Source of the DNA: Roseburia hominis
GTDB taxonomy: Bacteria > Bacillota > Clostridia > Lachnospirales > Lachnospiraceae
Direction of reading: 5' to 3'
Assembly (NCBI GenBank): GCA_040702975.1
Contig: CP159990.1
Coordinates: 3,100,001-3,164,000, forward strand
Length of the DNA: 64,000 bases
The notes under the pieces were generated by a model that was not told where the DNA came from, did not search any database, and saw nothing but the letters and a program-made list of their open reading frames with translations. Shown here piece after piece: positions 35,054 to 44,086 of the stretch (positions within the stretch are counted from its first letter, which is position 1; every line of letters begins with the position of its first letter). The position numbers and the translations under genes were made by a program.

Positions 35054-36022
35054 CTATTTATTAATCTCCTTGCAGTGATGGCACGCAACATAATGGTCCG
35101 GTGCGATCTCTGTAAGTGCAGGTGCCTCCTGTGCGCAGATATCTGTAGCATAAGGACATCTGGTACGGAATTTACATCCGCTCGGTGCGTTAATCGGACT
35201 TGGAACCTCACCCTGGATCTCAATCCGGTTCTTTGCACTCTCCGCATCCGGATCTGCCAGCGGAATTGCCGACATCAGGATCTTGGTATACGGGTGCTGC
35301 GGATTCGAGAAGATCTCATGACTGGCCGTCATCTCCACCAGACTTCCCAGGTACATAACGCCTACGCGGTCAGAGATATGTCTTACCATGGAAAGGTCAT
35401 GAGAGATAAACAGATAAGTCAGCCCTCTCTCCTTCTGCAGCTTGATAAGAAGGTTTACTACCTGCGCCTGAATGGACACATCCAAAGCAGAGATCGGCTC
35501 ATCACAGACGATGAAATCCGGGTCGATCGCAAGAGCACGCGCGATACCGATACGCTGGCGCTGTCCACCAGAAAGCTCGTGTGCAAAGCGGTTCGCGAAA
35601 TCCGGGTTCATACCAACACTTCTTAAGAGCTCGGCAACCTTCTCATCCTTCTCTTTTGCCGTATAGTTACAATGTACATCCATTCCTTCCGCAATGATCT
35701 CACCGATCGTCATACGCGGGTCCAGAGAGGAGTACGGATCCTGGAAAATGATCTGGGCACGTTTCTTAAAATCAAGAAGTTCCTTGCCCTTTAACTGGCT
35801 TACATCTTTTCCGTCAAATGTTACCTGGCCGGATGTCGGATCGTACAGTCTTAAGATGGTACGTCCACAGGTCGTCTTACCACAGCCTGACTCTCCAACC
35901 AGTCCCAGTGTCTCACCTTTATTGATGTAGAGGCTGACATTGTCGACAGCTTTCAGTGTCCCTTTCTTTCCAACGGAGAAATATTTACACAGATTTTTTG
36001 CTTCTACTAATCTTTCACTCAT
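35054..36022 (-). CDS. oppF: Oligopeptide ABC transporter ATPase OppF
   Basis: 322 residues. Walker A GLVGESGCGKTTCGR, signature LSGGQRQRIGIARAL, Walker B FIVCDEPISALD, and the C-terminal oligopeptide-type extension with cysteines (CKFRTRCPYATDICAQE). Second ATPase of the peptide importer; fifth of five opp genes, six bases after oppD. Confidence 0.95.
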   Translation of the reverse strand: MSERLVEAKNLCKYFSVGKKGTLKAVDNVSLYINKGETLGLVGESGCGKTTCGRTILRLYDPTSGQVTFDGKDVSQLKGKELLDFKKRAQIIFQDPYSSLDPRMTIGEIIAEGMDVHCNYTAKEKDEKVAELLRSVGMNPDFANRFAHELSGGQRQRIGIARALAIDPDFIVCDEPISALDVSIQAQVVNLLIKLQKERGLTYLFISHDLSMVRHISDRVGVMYLGSLVEMTASHEIFSNPQHPYTKILMSAIPLADPDAESAKNRIEIQGEVPSPINAPSGCKFRTRCPYATDICAQEAPALTEIAPDHYVACHHCKEINK

Positions 36023-36028
36023 CGCCCT

Positions 36029-37042
36029 CTACACCTCCTTATCGTAATATGATTTTACCTTCGGCGCGTCCGGATGCTGCAGCCAGCAGGATACCTTATG
36101 CGTTCCATCGACAAGTGTCTCTTCCGGCATAGCCTCTTTACAAATACCCATGCAGTATTCGCATCTTGCAGCAAACGGGCAGTGATTCATCTCGAGGATC
36201 AGGTCCGGAGGGGTACCCTGGAGAGCATACAGATCCTGCTTGTTCTCCGTATCCAGTCTCGGTACGGAAGAAAGAAGCGCCCAGGTGTACGGGTGTTTTG
36301 CATTATAGAAAATCTCACGAGCAGTTCCGCGCTCGATAACCTGGCCTGCATACATAACCTGAATGCGGTCTGCGAAGTTCGCTACAACTCCCAGGTCGTG
36401 TGTTACCAGAATGATCGCCGTGTTCAATTCCTTTTTCAGCTCGCCTAAAAGGTCCATGATCTGCGCCTGAATCGTAACGTCAAGGGCTGTCGTCGGCTCG
36501 TCGGCGATAAGCAGAGACGGATTACAGGAAAGTGCGATCGCAATCATAACTCTCTGACGCATACCACCGGAAAGCTGATGCGGATATGCATCCACACGTT
36601 TTTCTGCGTCCGGGATCTTAACCATCTTCAGCATCTTGATTGCTTCTTCTCTTGCTGTCTTTTTATCCAGATTGCGATGAAGGATCAGACCCTCCATAAT
36701 CTGTTTTCCGATCGTCATAGTCGGATTCAGAGAAGTCATCGGGTCCTGGAAGATCATACTGACTTCATCCCCACGATAAGCCTGCAGCTCCTTCTTCGTC
36801 ATCTTCATGACATCTTTATCGCGATACTGAATATGTGATTCTTCTTTAATCTCAGCAAACGGCGGCATCAAAAGTCGCATGATCGCCTTTGCCGTAACGG
36901 TCTTTCCACAACCAGATTCGCCTACGAAAGCAAGGGTCTCGCCCTCATTCAATTCAAAACTTACGCCACGGACAGCCTTTACTTCTCCCGCATAGGTATG
37001 GAAAGAAACTTGTAAATTATTAACATCTAATATTTTTTCCAT
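36029..37042 (-). CDS. oppD: Oligopeptide ABC transporter ATPase OppD
   Basis: 337 residues. Walker A AFVGESGCGKTVTAK, signature LSGGMRQRVMIAIAL, Walker B LLIADEPTTALD and a C-terminal cysteine cluster (CPFAARCEYCMGICKE) typical of the OppD/DppD branch. Works as a heterodimer with OppF to power import through OppB/OppC. Confidence 0.95.
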   Translation of the reverse strand: MEKILDVNNLQVSFHTYAGEVKAVRGVSFELNEGETLAFVGESGCGKTVTAKAIMRLLMPPFAEIKEESHIQYRDKDVMKMTKKELQAYRGDEVSMIFQDPMTSLNPTMTIGKQIMEGLILHRNLDKKTAREEAIKMLKMVKIPDAEKRVDAYPHQLSGGMRQRVMIAIALSCNPSLLIADEPTTALDVTIQAQIMDLLGELKKELNTAIILVTHDLGVVANFADRIQVMYAGQVIERGTAREIFYNAKHPYTWALLSSVPRLDTENKQDLYALQGTPPDLILEMNHCPFAARCEYCMGICKEAMPEETLVDGTHKVSCWLQHPDAPKVKSYYDKEV

Positions 37043-37055
37043 AATTCTCGCCCCT

Positions 37056-37979
37056 CTACTTTCTCAATTTCGGATCCAGTGCATCTCGAAGTCCATCACC
37101 AAGCAAGGTAAAGCAAAGCATGGTAAGTGCGATCATAAACGCCGGGAAGAACAACTGGTACGGATAGAATGTAAACTGTGCCTGCGCTGCCGATGCCATG
37201 GCACCCCAGCTGGTGTTCGGCGGCTGAATACCAAGTCCGATATAACTAAGGAACGCCTCTGAGAAAATGTAACCCGGAATATCAAAGGTGATGGAAACGA
37301 TTACGGTACTAAGGGTATTCGGAATCATGTGGCGCACAATGATCTTCCACGGTTTTACGCCAAGCGCCTGTGCCGCAAGAATGAACTCCTCATTCTTAAT
37401 AGACAGCATCTGCGCACGGACCATACGCGCCATACCACACCAGCCGGTGATCGTCATCGCAAGGATCAGGGTAAACATACCTTTACTGTCAAATACCAGG
37501 GATAACACAATAACAATGATCAGGTACGGCACACTGATCAGAACCTCTACGATACGCATCATGATGTTATCTACCATGCCGCCAAAGTAAGCAGCAAGTC
37601 CACCATAGATACAGCCGGCTACCGCCGAAATAAATGCGCCAAGAATACCGATCGTAAGAGACACACGTCCGCTGATCCATACACGGGCGAAGATGTCACG
37701 TCCCAGTTTATCTGTACCGAACCAGTGCTTTGCATTCGGCCCCTGATTGATTACGGTCTTATCTACCTCTTCAAAAGCATAGCCGCTAAGCTTTGGTCCG
37801 ATGATGACCATGACTACAATGGCTAAAAGGAGAAACAAAGCAAGTGTAGCCACTTTATTCTGACGGAGTCTTCTCCAGGCATCCTGAAAATATCCGACCC
37901 GCGGCCTCGAGGTCGCCTCCACTCCGTTATCTTCTATTCCTATAATCTGTAATTTTTCTTTTGGGATACTTTGCATCAT
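37056..37979 (-). CDS. oppC: Oligopeptide ABC transporter permease OppC
   Basis: 307 residues. Long cytoplasmic N-terminus with RPRVGYFQDAWRRLRQNK, the OppC leader signature, then about six membrane helices and the EAA loop region (AAQALGVKPWKIIVRHMIPN). Translocation pore half, paired with OppB nine bases upstream. Confidence 0.94.
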   Translation of the reverse strand: MMQSIPKEKLQIIGIEDNGVEATSRPRVGYFQDAWRRLRQNKVATLALFLLLAIVVMVIIGPKLSGYAFEEVDKTVINQGPNAKHWFGTDKLGRDIFARVWISGRVSLTIGILGAFISAVAGCIYGGLAAYFGGMVDNIMMRIVEVLISVPYLIIVIVLSLVFDSKGMFTLILAMTITGWCGMARMVRAQMLSIKNEEFILAAQALGVKPWKIIVRHMIPNTLSTVIVSITFDIPGYIFSEAFLSYIGLGIQPPNTSWGAMASAAQAQFTFYPYQLFFPAFMIALTMLCFTLLGDGLRDALDPKLRK

Positions 37980-37987
37980 AACACCTC

Positions 37988-38923
37988 CTACTTATCTGAC
38001 GCCACTCTGATACGCGGGTCAATGACCATGTATACGAAATCCACTACAAACTGCATCACGATAAACAGTACCGCGTAGAAGACTGTAGTACCCATAACCA
38101 TCGTATAATCATGGTTGTTAATAGAGGTTATATAATAGAATCCGATACCGGGAATGGAGAACATTCTCTCGGTAACGAACGCTCCCGTAAATACACCGAC
38201 AACGCTGCTTGAGAAAATGGTAACTGCCGGAAGCAAAGAGTTTCTAAGCACATGGCGGAAGATTACTTTCTTCTCGCTAAGACCCTTTGCCCTTGCCGTC
38301 AATACATAATCCTGATTCAGGGTATCCAGCATACTGGATTTAATATAACGGGCATAGGTCGCAACCGAACTAAAGCTCATTACAATTACCGGTAAGATCA
38401 TGTGTTCCGGTTTTCCCCAGCCGGAAGCCGGCGTCACTCCTAATTTTACTGCAAAGATATACTGCATCAGGGAGGCTAGCACGAAGACTGGTATCGTCGC
38501 CCCCAAAATCGCAATGAACATGACTATGTAGTCCGGCCACCTGTTCTTATTGAGTGCCGCGACAATACCGAGGCACACGCCAATCAAGGTACCAATAACC
38601 AGAGCAGTCCCTCCTACTGCACCTGAGATAGGTGAGGTTCTTGCAATCTCACCGCTGACAGAACGTCCCGCATACAGGATACTCTCTCCAAGGTCCAGTG
38701 TAACCAGTCCCTTCATATACTTCAGATACTGGTTGAACAGCGGCTGATCAAGACCGTATTTTGCATAGAAATTTGCTTTTGTCTGTTCCGGCAGTGTTCT
38801 CGCCATACTTGCAAGCGGGTCACCCGGAATACTTCTCATCAAAAAGAACGTGATAGTCGCAACTGCGAAAAGCGTTACTATCATGTATCCGATACGCTTC
38901 AATACATACTTTACCACAGACAT
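37988..38923 (-). CDS. oppB: Oligopeptide ABC transporter permease OppB
   Basis: 311 residues, six membrane helices. Family N-terminus (VLKRIGYMIVTLFAVATITF), MRSIPGDPL and the EAA loop (TARAKGLSEKKVIFRHVLRN) are clear. Separated from oppA by a terminator at 38945-38988, so it is expressed at a lower level than the binding protein by readthrough. Confidence 0.94.
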   Translation of the reverse strand: MSVVKYVLKRIGYMIVTLFAVATITFFLMRSIPGDPLASMARTLPEQTKANFYAKYGLDQPLFNQYLKYMKGLVTLDLGESILYAGRSVSGEIARTSPISGAVGGTALVIGTLIGVCLGIVAALNKNRWPDYIVMFIAILGATIPVFVLASLMQYIFAVKLGVTPASGWGKPEHMILPVIVMSFSSVATYARYIKSSMLDTLNQDYVLTARAKGLSEKKVIFRHVLRNSLLPAVTIFSSSVVGVFTGAFVTERMFSIPGIGFYYITSINNHDYTMVMGTTVFYAVLFIVMQFVVDFVYMVIDPRIRVASDK

Positions 38924-38944
38924 TTCCCTCCTTTAGCGATGAAA

Positions 38945-38988
38945 AAAACGGGCTATTACAGTATCCTAGCCCCATAATAACCCGTTTT
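38945..38988 (-). terminator. Intra-operon terminator between oppA and oppB
   Basis: Stem AAAACGGGTTATTA pairs with TAATAGCCCGTTTT (one G-U) and is followed by a T-run on the minus strand. It lies between the binding-protein gene and the permease genes, the usual way to give excess binding protein. Confidence 0.85.
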
Positions 38989-39028
38989 GTCTCATCAATT
39001 ATACTGTCATCTTCCGATATGGACTTTC

Positions 39029-40726
39029 CTATCTTCCCTCTACGTATACGTTCTTCCAACCCGGATGGATGAAGTACAGATTATCCTGGCCGTACTCTGC
39101 ATATTTGTCATGTACGTATGACTTAGAGAACTGATGCGAAACACTTGTCGCAAACGGGCAAGCCACATAATCCTCCATCAGGATTCTTTCTGCATCAACA
39201 TAATTCTGCATACGTTTCTCCGGATCCATCTCTGTCATACCAGCTCTACACAGAGCATCGTATTCCTCATTCTTCCAGTTAGAAGAAATCTGGTTGAAGT
39301 CTGACAGATGGATACTAAGCATATCGTACGGATCATTGTAGTAAGCTCCCCAGGCCATGAAACCAATCTGATAATTTCCGTTGGTCAGGTTATCTGAGAA
39401 GATATCCCACTCACTGAAATCGATCTTCAGGTTGATGCCAAGAGATTCTTTGTATACCTGCTGCAGATACTCACCAAAGGTATGATACCAGTCGTCTGTT
39501 CCTGCCAGAGAGTAAGTAACATCAAGTTTGGACGGATCATCGCCAAGTCCAAGTTCCTTCATACCTTCGATCAGAACGTCTTTTGCAGTCTTTCCGGAAG
39601 CCTCAAGCTCTTCTTTCAGCTCTTTGTTCGTATCTCCTGCTACTTCACGCATGCTCTTTCCGTCTACAGAAAGCGCCGGTGCAATCCAGCCATAAAGTGG
39701 CTCACGAAGTCCGCTGAATCCGATCTCATTCATATCCTCAATATCAACGCCCAGAGAAAATGCCTTACGGATATTCACGTTAGACATGATCGGGTCTGTT
39801 GTGTTGTAGAACTGGAAGCTGATGGTTCCGCCTGAGATATTGGTCAGAACATTGCTGTCATCTGCCTCATATTTCTGAAGCTGTTCCTGTGAGCTGACTG
39901 TGATGAAATCAATCTGTCCACTGTCATATGCGTTTGCAATAGATGTGGTATCTTTCAGAATCTGATAATCAACATAGTCCAAATCAACATTGTCCTTATC
40001 CCAGTACTGATCATTCTTTTCAATTCTCAGAGAACTGTTATGGTTCCATTCAGTCAGTACGAACGGTCCGTTATATACCAGATTCGCTGCCTCAGCACCA
40101 TACTGGTCGCCGTACTTCTCAACGATATCTTTTCTCTGCGGATAGAAAATACTTGCATCGGTACTCTCCAGGAAACTTGCCATCGGGCTTGTCAGTGTAA
40201 TCTCGAGTGTGTGCTCGTCCAAAGCCTTAACACCCAGTTCTTCTACCGGTTTTTCCCCTGTGCTGACTGCGTCGTAGTTCAGAATCGGAGATACAAAATA
40301 AGAGTTCGGACAGCCTGTTGCAGGATCAGCACTTCTCTGCAGAGAGTATACATACTGTTCAGCGGTAACCGGCTCACCGTCGTTCCACTTTCTGTCTTCG
40401 CCAAGGTGGAAAGTCCATACATTACCCTCGTCGTTTACTTCCCAACTCTCAGCATCTCCCGGCATAACCTCATACTTGCCGTCTCTCTGCTCAATACGGA
40501 TCAGACCTTCCATTACGTTCATCATGATCTCGCTGGAATAGGTGTCAGAACGAAGGCTGACATCCATTGTGGTCGGTTCGGCAGCAAGATATGTATTGAT
40601 ATACTGTCCGCCTCCCTCATCGCCGCCTTTGCCTTCTCCTTCTGACTTTTTGTCTCCGCCACCGCAGGCTGTCAGGGATAATGCCATAACGCCTGTCAGT
40701 AAAAGAGCAAGCCATCTCTTCTTCAT
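39029..40726 (-). CDS. oppA: Oligopeptide-binding lipoprotein OppA
   Basis: 565 residues from ATG 40726, chosen because GGAGG lies nine bases upstream and the lipoprotein signal begins there: MKKRWLALLLTGVMALSLTA followed by the acylated cysteine CGGG. A charged glycine-rich linker leads into the SBP_bac_5 domain (EPTTMDVSLRSDTYSSEIMM; WNDGEPVTAEQYVYSLQR). It captures peptides outside the membrane for OppBCDF. First gene of the operon; promoter at 40792-40820. Confidence 0.95.
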   Translation of the reverse strand: MKKRWLALLLTGVMALSLTACGGGDKKSEGEGKGGDEGGGQYINTYLAAEPTTMDVSLRSDTYSSEIMMNVMEGLIRIEQRDGKYEVMPGDAESWEVNDEGNVWTFHLGEDRKWNDGEPVTAEQYVYSLQRSADPATGCPNSYFVSPILNYDAVSTGEKPVEELGVKALDEHTLEITLTSPMASFLESTDASIFYPQRKDIVEKYGDQYGAEAANLVYNGPFVLTEWNHNSSLRIEKNDQYWDKDNVDLDYVDYQILKDTTSIANAYDSGQIDFITVSSQEQLQKYEADDSNVLTNISGGTISFQFYNTTDPIMSNVNIRKAFSLGVDIEDMNEIGFSGLREPLYGWIAPALSVDGKSMREVAGDTNKELKEELEASGKTAKDVLIEGMKELGLGDDPSKLDVTYSLAGTDDWYHTFGEYLQQVYKESLGINLKIDFSEWDIFSDNLTNGNYQIGFMAWGAYYNDPYDMLSIHLSDFNQISSNWKNEEYDALCRAGMTEMDPEKRMQNYVDAERILMEDYVACPFATSVSHQFSKSYVHDKYAEYGQDNLYFIHPGWKNVYVEGR

Positions 40727-40791
40727 AAAACAAAACCTCCTTCTCCTGTGCATCCTTATGCACATTTTCTATTGTTTTATAATACTTATCT

Positions 40792-40820
40792 ATTATAGCA
40801 TTTACTTTAAAACATGTCTA
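40792..40820 (-). promoter_or_regulatory. opp promoter with putative RpiR site
   Basis: -10 TATAAT (40792-40797), 17-base spacer, -35 TAGACA (40815-40820) on the minus strand. The stretch AAAGTAAATGCTATAAT (40792-40808) overlaps the -10 and nearly repeats 42006-42022 in front of the M42 peptidase gene. Confidence 0.7.
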
Positions 40821-40870
40821 TAAAAACTATTGGCAAATCCTACTTTTTGTGAACTTTGTATATTTTCTTT

Positions 40871-40887
40871 AAAGTTTTTACTATAAT
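40871..40887 (+). promoter_or_regulatory. Third copy of the AAAGTNNNTACTATAAT motif
   Basis: AAAGTTTTTACTATAAT, differing from the M42 promoter copy only in three central bases; between the opp promoter and the end of rpiR. Possible auxiliary operator. Confidence 0.4.
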
Positions 40888-40981
40888 ATGCCCATAGAGA
40901 AGAAGCGTTCCGTTGTTCTCCGTTAACGCATCGCCAGATTAAAGTTCTAACCCCTTAATATTTTCCGATAAATTCCTTCTA

Positions 40982-41833
40982 TCAGAACATCTCGCTGAAC
41001 TCTTTTCCGATACACTCCGCGCGCTCCATTCCGCCTTGCAGTTTCACAGCTGATACCAGAAGATTGATGAAAGCTGCCGGTGCAGAGATTGTATTTAATG
41101 CCAGGCGGGTGGTACTTCGCACCAGGAATATCTCATCGGCCACCTCCGTGATTTCCGAATCTGCCACATCCGTGATCGCCACGATCTTCGCACCTTTCTC
41201 TTTCGCATATTCAGCAAGATTTTTCGTCATAAAATAGTAGTCAGGAAATGATACCGCTACCATAAGCACCTCTTCATCAATACAAGGAAGCAGCGAATAG
41301 ACATTGTCATTAAGCTCCGTATTTACCAGGAGCGTCGAAATTGCCACCGACGCAAGTCCGCATGCCAGATACTCACATAATTGATAAGAAATTCCTCTTC
41401 CGCAGAGAACGATTCTCTTATAGGATAAAAACATTTTTGCCACCTCTAATATATGATGGCTGTTAAAATTCTGCTCCAGTTCCGCCATGAGCTGCGTCTC
41501 TTCATGGCAGATATCCATCATCAGCTTCTCTTTATTCTCCAGCTCATAGTCCGGAACTGCCGTATTGAAATATTCATTCTGACGATAAAAGCCCCCTCGG
41601 ATATTCTGATTGATCAGCTTGCGGAACTCGTATTTCACTTCATTAAAACTGTTATAGCCCAGCGTCTTACACATGTTAAGGACCGTCATCTCCGTCACTC
41701 CGACCTCTGCGCTTAAATCCTTCAATGTGATGAACGCCATCTTCTCTGCGTTATCCCTCATATAGTCTGCAATCTGCTTCTGCTTTTTCGTCATATTTAA
41801 GTAAACTCTATCGATTCTTGCCGTGATATCCAT
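40982..41833 (-). CDS. MurR/RpiR-family transcriptional regulator
   Basis: 283 residues from ATG 41833, which has AGAGGAGAAAG directly upstream. N-terminal HTH_6 domain (MTKKQKQIADYMRDNAEKMA; LKDLSAEVGVTEMTVLNMCK) and a C-terminal SIS domain (KRIVLCGRGISYQLCEYLA; AVSFPDYYFMTKNLAEYAKE) that normally binds a phosphosugar or related ligand. It lies between oppABCDF and the divergent M42 peptidase, so it is the likely regulator of both; here the ligand may be something other than a sugar. Confidence 0.9.
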   Translation of the reverse strand: MDITARIDRVYLNMTKKQKQIADYMRDNAEKMAFITLKDLSAEVGVTEMTVLNMCKTLGYNSFNEVKYEFRKLINQNIRGGFYRQNEYFNTAVPDYELENKEKLMMDICHEETQLMAELEQNFNSHHILEVAKMFLSYKRIVLCGRGISYQLCEYLACGLASVAISTLLVNTELNDNVYSLLPCIDEEVLMVAVSFPDYYFMTKNLAEYAKEKGAKIVAITDVADSEITEVADEIFLVRSTTRLALNTISAPAAFINLLVSAVKLQGGMERAECIGKEFSEMF

Positions 41834-41876
41834 AACTTTCTCCTCTATATTCAAACATTTCACACTGACTTACAAA

Positions 41877-41905
41877 ATTATAGTATTCTTATATTCTTAC
41901 TACTC
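41877..41905 (-). promoter_or_regulatory. Possible rpiR promoter
   Basis: -10 TATAAT (41877-41882) within AATACTATAATTTTG; the -35 (GAGTAG) is poor. The AATACTATAAT core is shared with the other putative RpiR sites, suggesting self-control. Confidence 0.45.
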
Positions 41906-42005
41906 AATGCGCCTACACTTTTCTGTGCTAACATGTAAAATTATACTATTAAATCATTTTCTCTGCAATAAATATTGTATTTTTTTATCAAAACGTTTAA
42001 AATAT

Positions 42006-42022
42006 AAAGTAAATACTATAAT
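42006..42022 (+). promoter_or_regulatory. Putative RpiR site and -10 box of the M42 peptidase gene
   Basis: AAAGTAAATACTATAAT; the TATAAT part serves as -10. One mismatch to the site in the opp promoter. No strong -35 box is visible, which would suit an activated promoter. Confidence 0.5.
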
Positions 42023-42040
42023 CTAGGGGGAAATGTTATT

Positions 42041-43057
42041 ATGGCAATTTATACCTACATTGCAGAGCAGTTGAAAGCTCTTACTTCCATTCCAAGCCCC
42101 TCCGGTTTTACCCACGAGGTGGCTGAATATGTTATGGCGACACTTAAAGATCTGGGCTATGACCCCTATCTTTCCAACAAAGGCAACATTCACGTTACCT
42201 TAGGCGGTGAGGGAAATCCGCTTCTTCTTGCGGCACATGTGGACACGCTTGGCGCTATGGTCCGCGCGATCAAGGACAACGGCCGTCTTCGCCCGACGAC
42301 CATCGGCGGACATCAGTGGGGAACCGCTGACGGCGAGAACTGTACCGTACATACCCGCGACGGCAAGGTCTACACCGGCGTGATCCTGAATACTGAGCCA
42401 TCCGCTCATGTGGCTGACGAGAAGCCGGACCGTGCAGAGAAGAACATGGAGATTCTTCTGGACGAGAACGTAGGCTCCAGGGAAGAAACCAAAGCTCTGG
42501 GCGTTCAGGTCGGTGATTACATCGCACTGGACCCGCGCACAACGGTTACCGAAAGCGGATACATCAAGAGCCGTTTCCTTGACGACAAACTGTCCGCTGC
42601 TATTCTTCTTGGACTGGCAAAATGCATCAAAGACGAGGGGCTTTCTCTGAACCGTAAAGTTTCTCTTGTATTTACCGTTTACGAGGAAGTAGGACACGGC
42701 GGAAGCTATGTTCCGGAAGATACAACGGAGATGCTTTCCGTTGATATGGGCTGTGTCGGTGGAGATCTGGAATGTACAGAGCGCATGGTTTCCATCTGCG
42801 CAAAGGATGCCGGCGGTCCTTACAACTACGATGTGACCAGCGCACTTGTTGCCACAGCGAAGGCTCATAATCTTGCCTATGCGATTGATGTATATCCGTA
42901 CTACTGCTCCGACGTGGAATCTACCCTGAAGAGCGGCTACGATATCCGTCACGGGCTGATCGGGCCTGGCGTATATGCCTCTCACAACTATGAGCGCTCC
43001 CATATGGACGGCGTAAAGAATACCTTCCAGCTTCTGAAGGCTTATGTAACAGAATAA
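42041..43057 (+). CDS. M42 family aminopeptidase
   Basis: 338 residues, behind GGGGGAAATG. A dinuclear metal peptidase of the M42 (glutamyl/deblocking aminopeptidase) family. Metal ligands and catalytic residues fit: H in LLAAHVDTLGA, D in SRFLDDKLSAA, EE in TVYEEVGHGGS, D in LSVDMGCVGGD and H near the end in VYASHNYERSH. It forms large shells in the cytoplasm and trims imported peptides. Divergent from rpiR and the opp operon; probably one regulon. Ends just before repeat copy 5. Confidence 0.92.
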   Translation: MAIYTYIAEQLKALTSIPSPSGFTHEVAEYVMATLKDLGYDPYLSNKGNIHVTLGGEGNPLLLAAHVDTLGAMVRAIKDNGRLRPTTIGGHQWGTADGENCTVHTRDGKVYTGVILNTEPSAHVADEKPDRAEKNMEILLDENVGSREETKALGVQVGDYIALDPRTTVTESGYIKSRFLDDKLSAAILLGLAKCIKDEGLSLNRKVSLVFTVYEEVGHGGSYVPEDTTEMLSVDMGCVGGDLECTERMVSICAKDAGGPYNYDVTSALVATAKAHNLAYAIDVYPYYCSDVESTLKSGYDIRHGLIGPGVYASHNYERSHMDGVKNTFQLLKAYVTE

Positions 43058-43060
43058 TAA

Positions 43061-43108
43061 TACCGAGATGAAGGTCAACTAAGCCTTCACTTAGGTATGC
43101 TTGGCAAT
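43061..43108 (+). repeat. Interspersed repeat, copy 5 of 6
   Basis: TACCGAGATGAAGGTC, loop AACTA, AGCCTTCACTTAGG, TATGCTTGGCAAT. The dyad here is GAAGGTC...GCCTTC. Begins four bases after the M42 stop. Confidence 0.85.
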
Positions 43109-43109
43109 T

Positions 43110-43148
43110 AAAAATGCTTTCCGCTACAATGAGGGAAAGCATTTTTTT
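43110..43148. terminator. Bidirectional terminator between M42 gene and YczE-like gene
   Basis: AAAATGCTTTCC pairs with GGGAAAGCATTTT; T-runs on the plus side (TTTTTTT) and A-run on the left. Overlaps the last codons of the minus-strand gene. Confidence 0.85.
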
Positions 43149-43798
43149 ATTAACATTCTACTCTTCGGCAAAAAGAACTGTGCCACCGGTCCGACCAAAA
43201 ATGCGGCAGCGATCGTACCTATACCAAATCTGCCTCCCAGCAGGAAACCGGCTATCACAAAGAAGAGATCGCAGCATACCCGTACTGTCCTGAACTGCAC
43301 ATTTCTCTTTTGATTCAGCTTATCCGTCAGGATAATGGCGACCAGATCATTTGGTCCCGTGCCGCTATTGCTCTCAATCACAATGGACATTCCAAAACTC
43401 AGGATCACACAGCCGGCAAGCATCACCGCAATGCGAAGCAGCATCGGGGATGCGGCCGAAATCCTGTCCCCGATCAACCAGAGGAACAGATCAATGATCC
43501 AGCCCCCGCAGAACGCACATACCACCGTTCCCGGCTTTACGTACCCTTTTGTGGTAAGCGCCATGACCACCATGAGAAAGATCAGCGCGATCACATGCAC
43601 GGTGCCGATGGAAAGCCCGACCGTCAATGCAATTCCCTGAATCATCACCGTAAAAGCATCGGATCCCAGCTCTGAGATAAGGAACAGGCTCACCCCAAGA
43701 TGTGCGATCGTAAGGCCGACAAACAGGGTAACAAGCCCCTGCACCCATTGGGTCAATGTTCTGTTTTTGGTATCTACCGCGAAAATCTCTTTATTCAT
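43124..43798 (-). CDS. YczE/YyaS/YitT-family membrane protein
   Basis: 224 residues with five or six hydrophobic helices (VQGLVTLFVGLTIAHLGVSL; GTVVCAFCGGWIIDLFLWLI; RIAVMLAGCVILSFGMSIVI). The SGTGPNDLVAIILTDKL motif is typical of this family, whose transported substrate is unknown. Monocistronic on the minus strand; flanked by repeat copies 5 and 6. Confidence 0.85.
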   Translation of the reverse strand: MNKEIFAVDTKNRTLTQWVQGLVTLFVGLTIAHLGVSLFLISELGSDAFTVMIQGIALTVGLSIGTVHVIALIFLMVVMALTTKGYVKPGTVVCAFCGGWIIDLFLWLIGDRISAASPMLLRIAVMLAGCVILSFGMSIVIESNSGTGPNDLVAIILTDKLNQKRNVQFRTVRVCCDLFFVIAGFLLGGRFGIGTIAAAFLVGPVAQFFLPKSRMLIKKCFPSL

Positions 43799-43839
43799 CT
43801 TCTCTTACTCCTTATACTATGGAACAAAATTTCCCGGGA

Positions 43840-43887
43840 TACCGAGATGAACGTCCACTGGACGTTCACTTAGGTATACTTGGTAAC
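43840..43887 (+). repeat. Interspersed repeat, copy 6 of 6
   Basis: The best-preserved copy: TACCGAGATGAACGTCC, CTGGACGTTC dyad, TTAGGTATACTTGGTAAC. The tRNA-Thr terminator adjoins it. Confidence 0.88.
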
Positions 43888-43926
43888 AAAAAATGACCTT
43901 GAATATCTCTACATCTTCAAGGTCAT
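43888..43926 (-). terminator. tRNA-Thr terminator
   Basis: ATGACCTTGAA/TTCAAGGTCAT stem with T-run on the minus strand, five bases after the tRNA 3' end. Confidence 0.85.
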
Positions 43927-43930
43927 CATA

Positions 43931-44003
<73 letters not shown>

Positions 44004-44026
44004 GTGCGCATTTCAGCGACTCATTT

Positions 44027-44056
44027 AATATAGCACATCCAGCGCCAAATTGTCAA
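44027..44056 (-). promoter_or_regulatory. tRNA-Thr promoter
   Basis: -35 TTGACA (44051-44056), 18-base spacer, -10 TATATT (44027-44032) on the minus strand. The IS30 fragment begins ~30 bases further out. Confidence 0.8.
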
Positions 44057-44086
44057 TATATTTTTTTATAAATTTTGTCTTTTATG

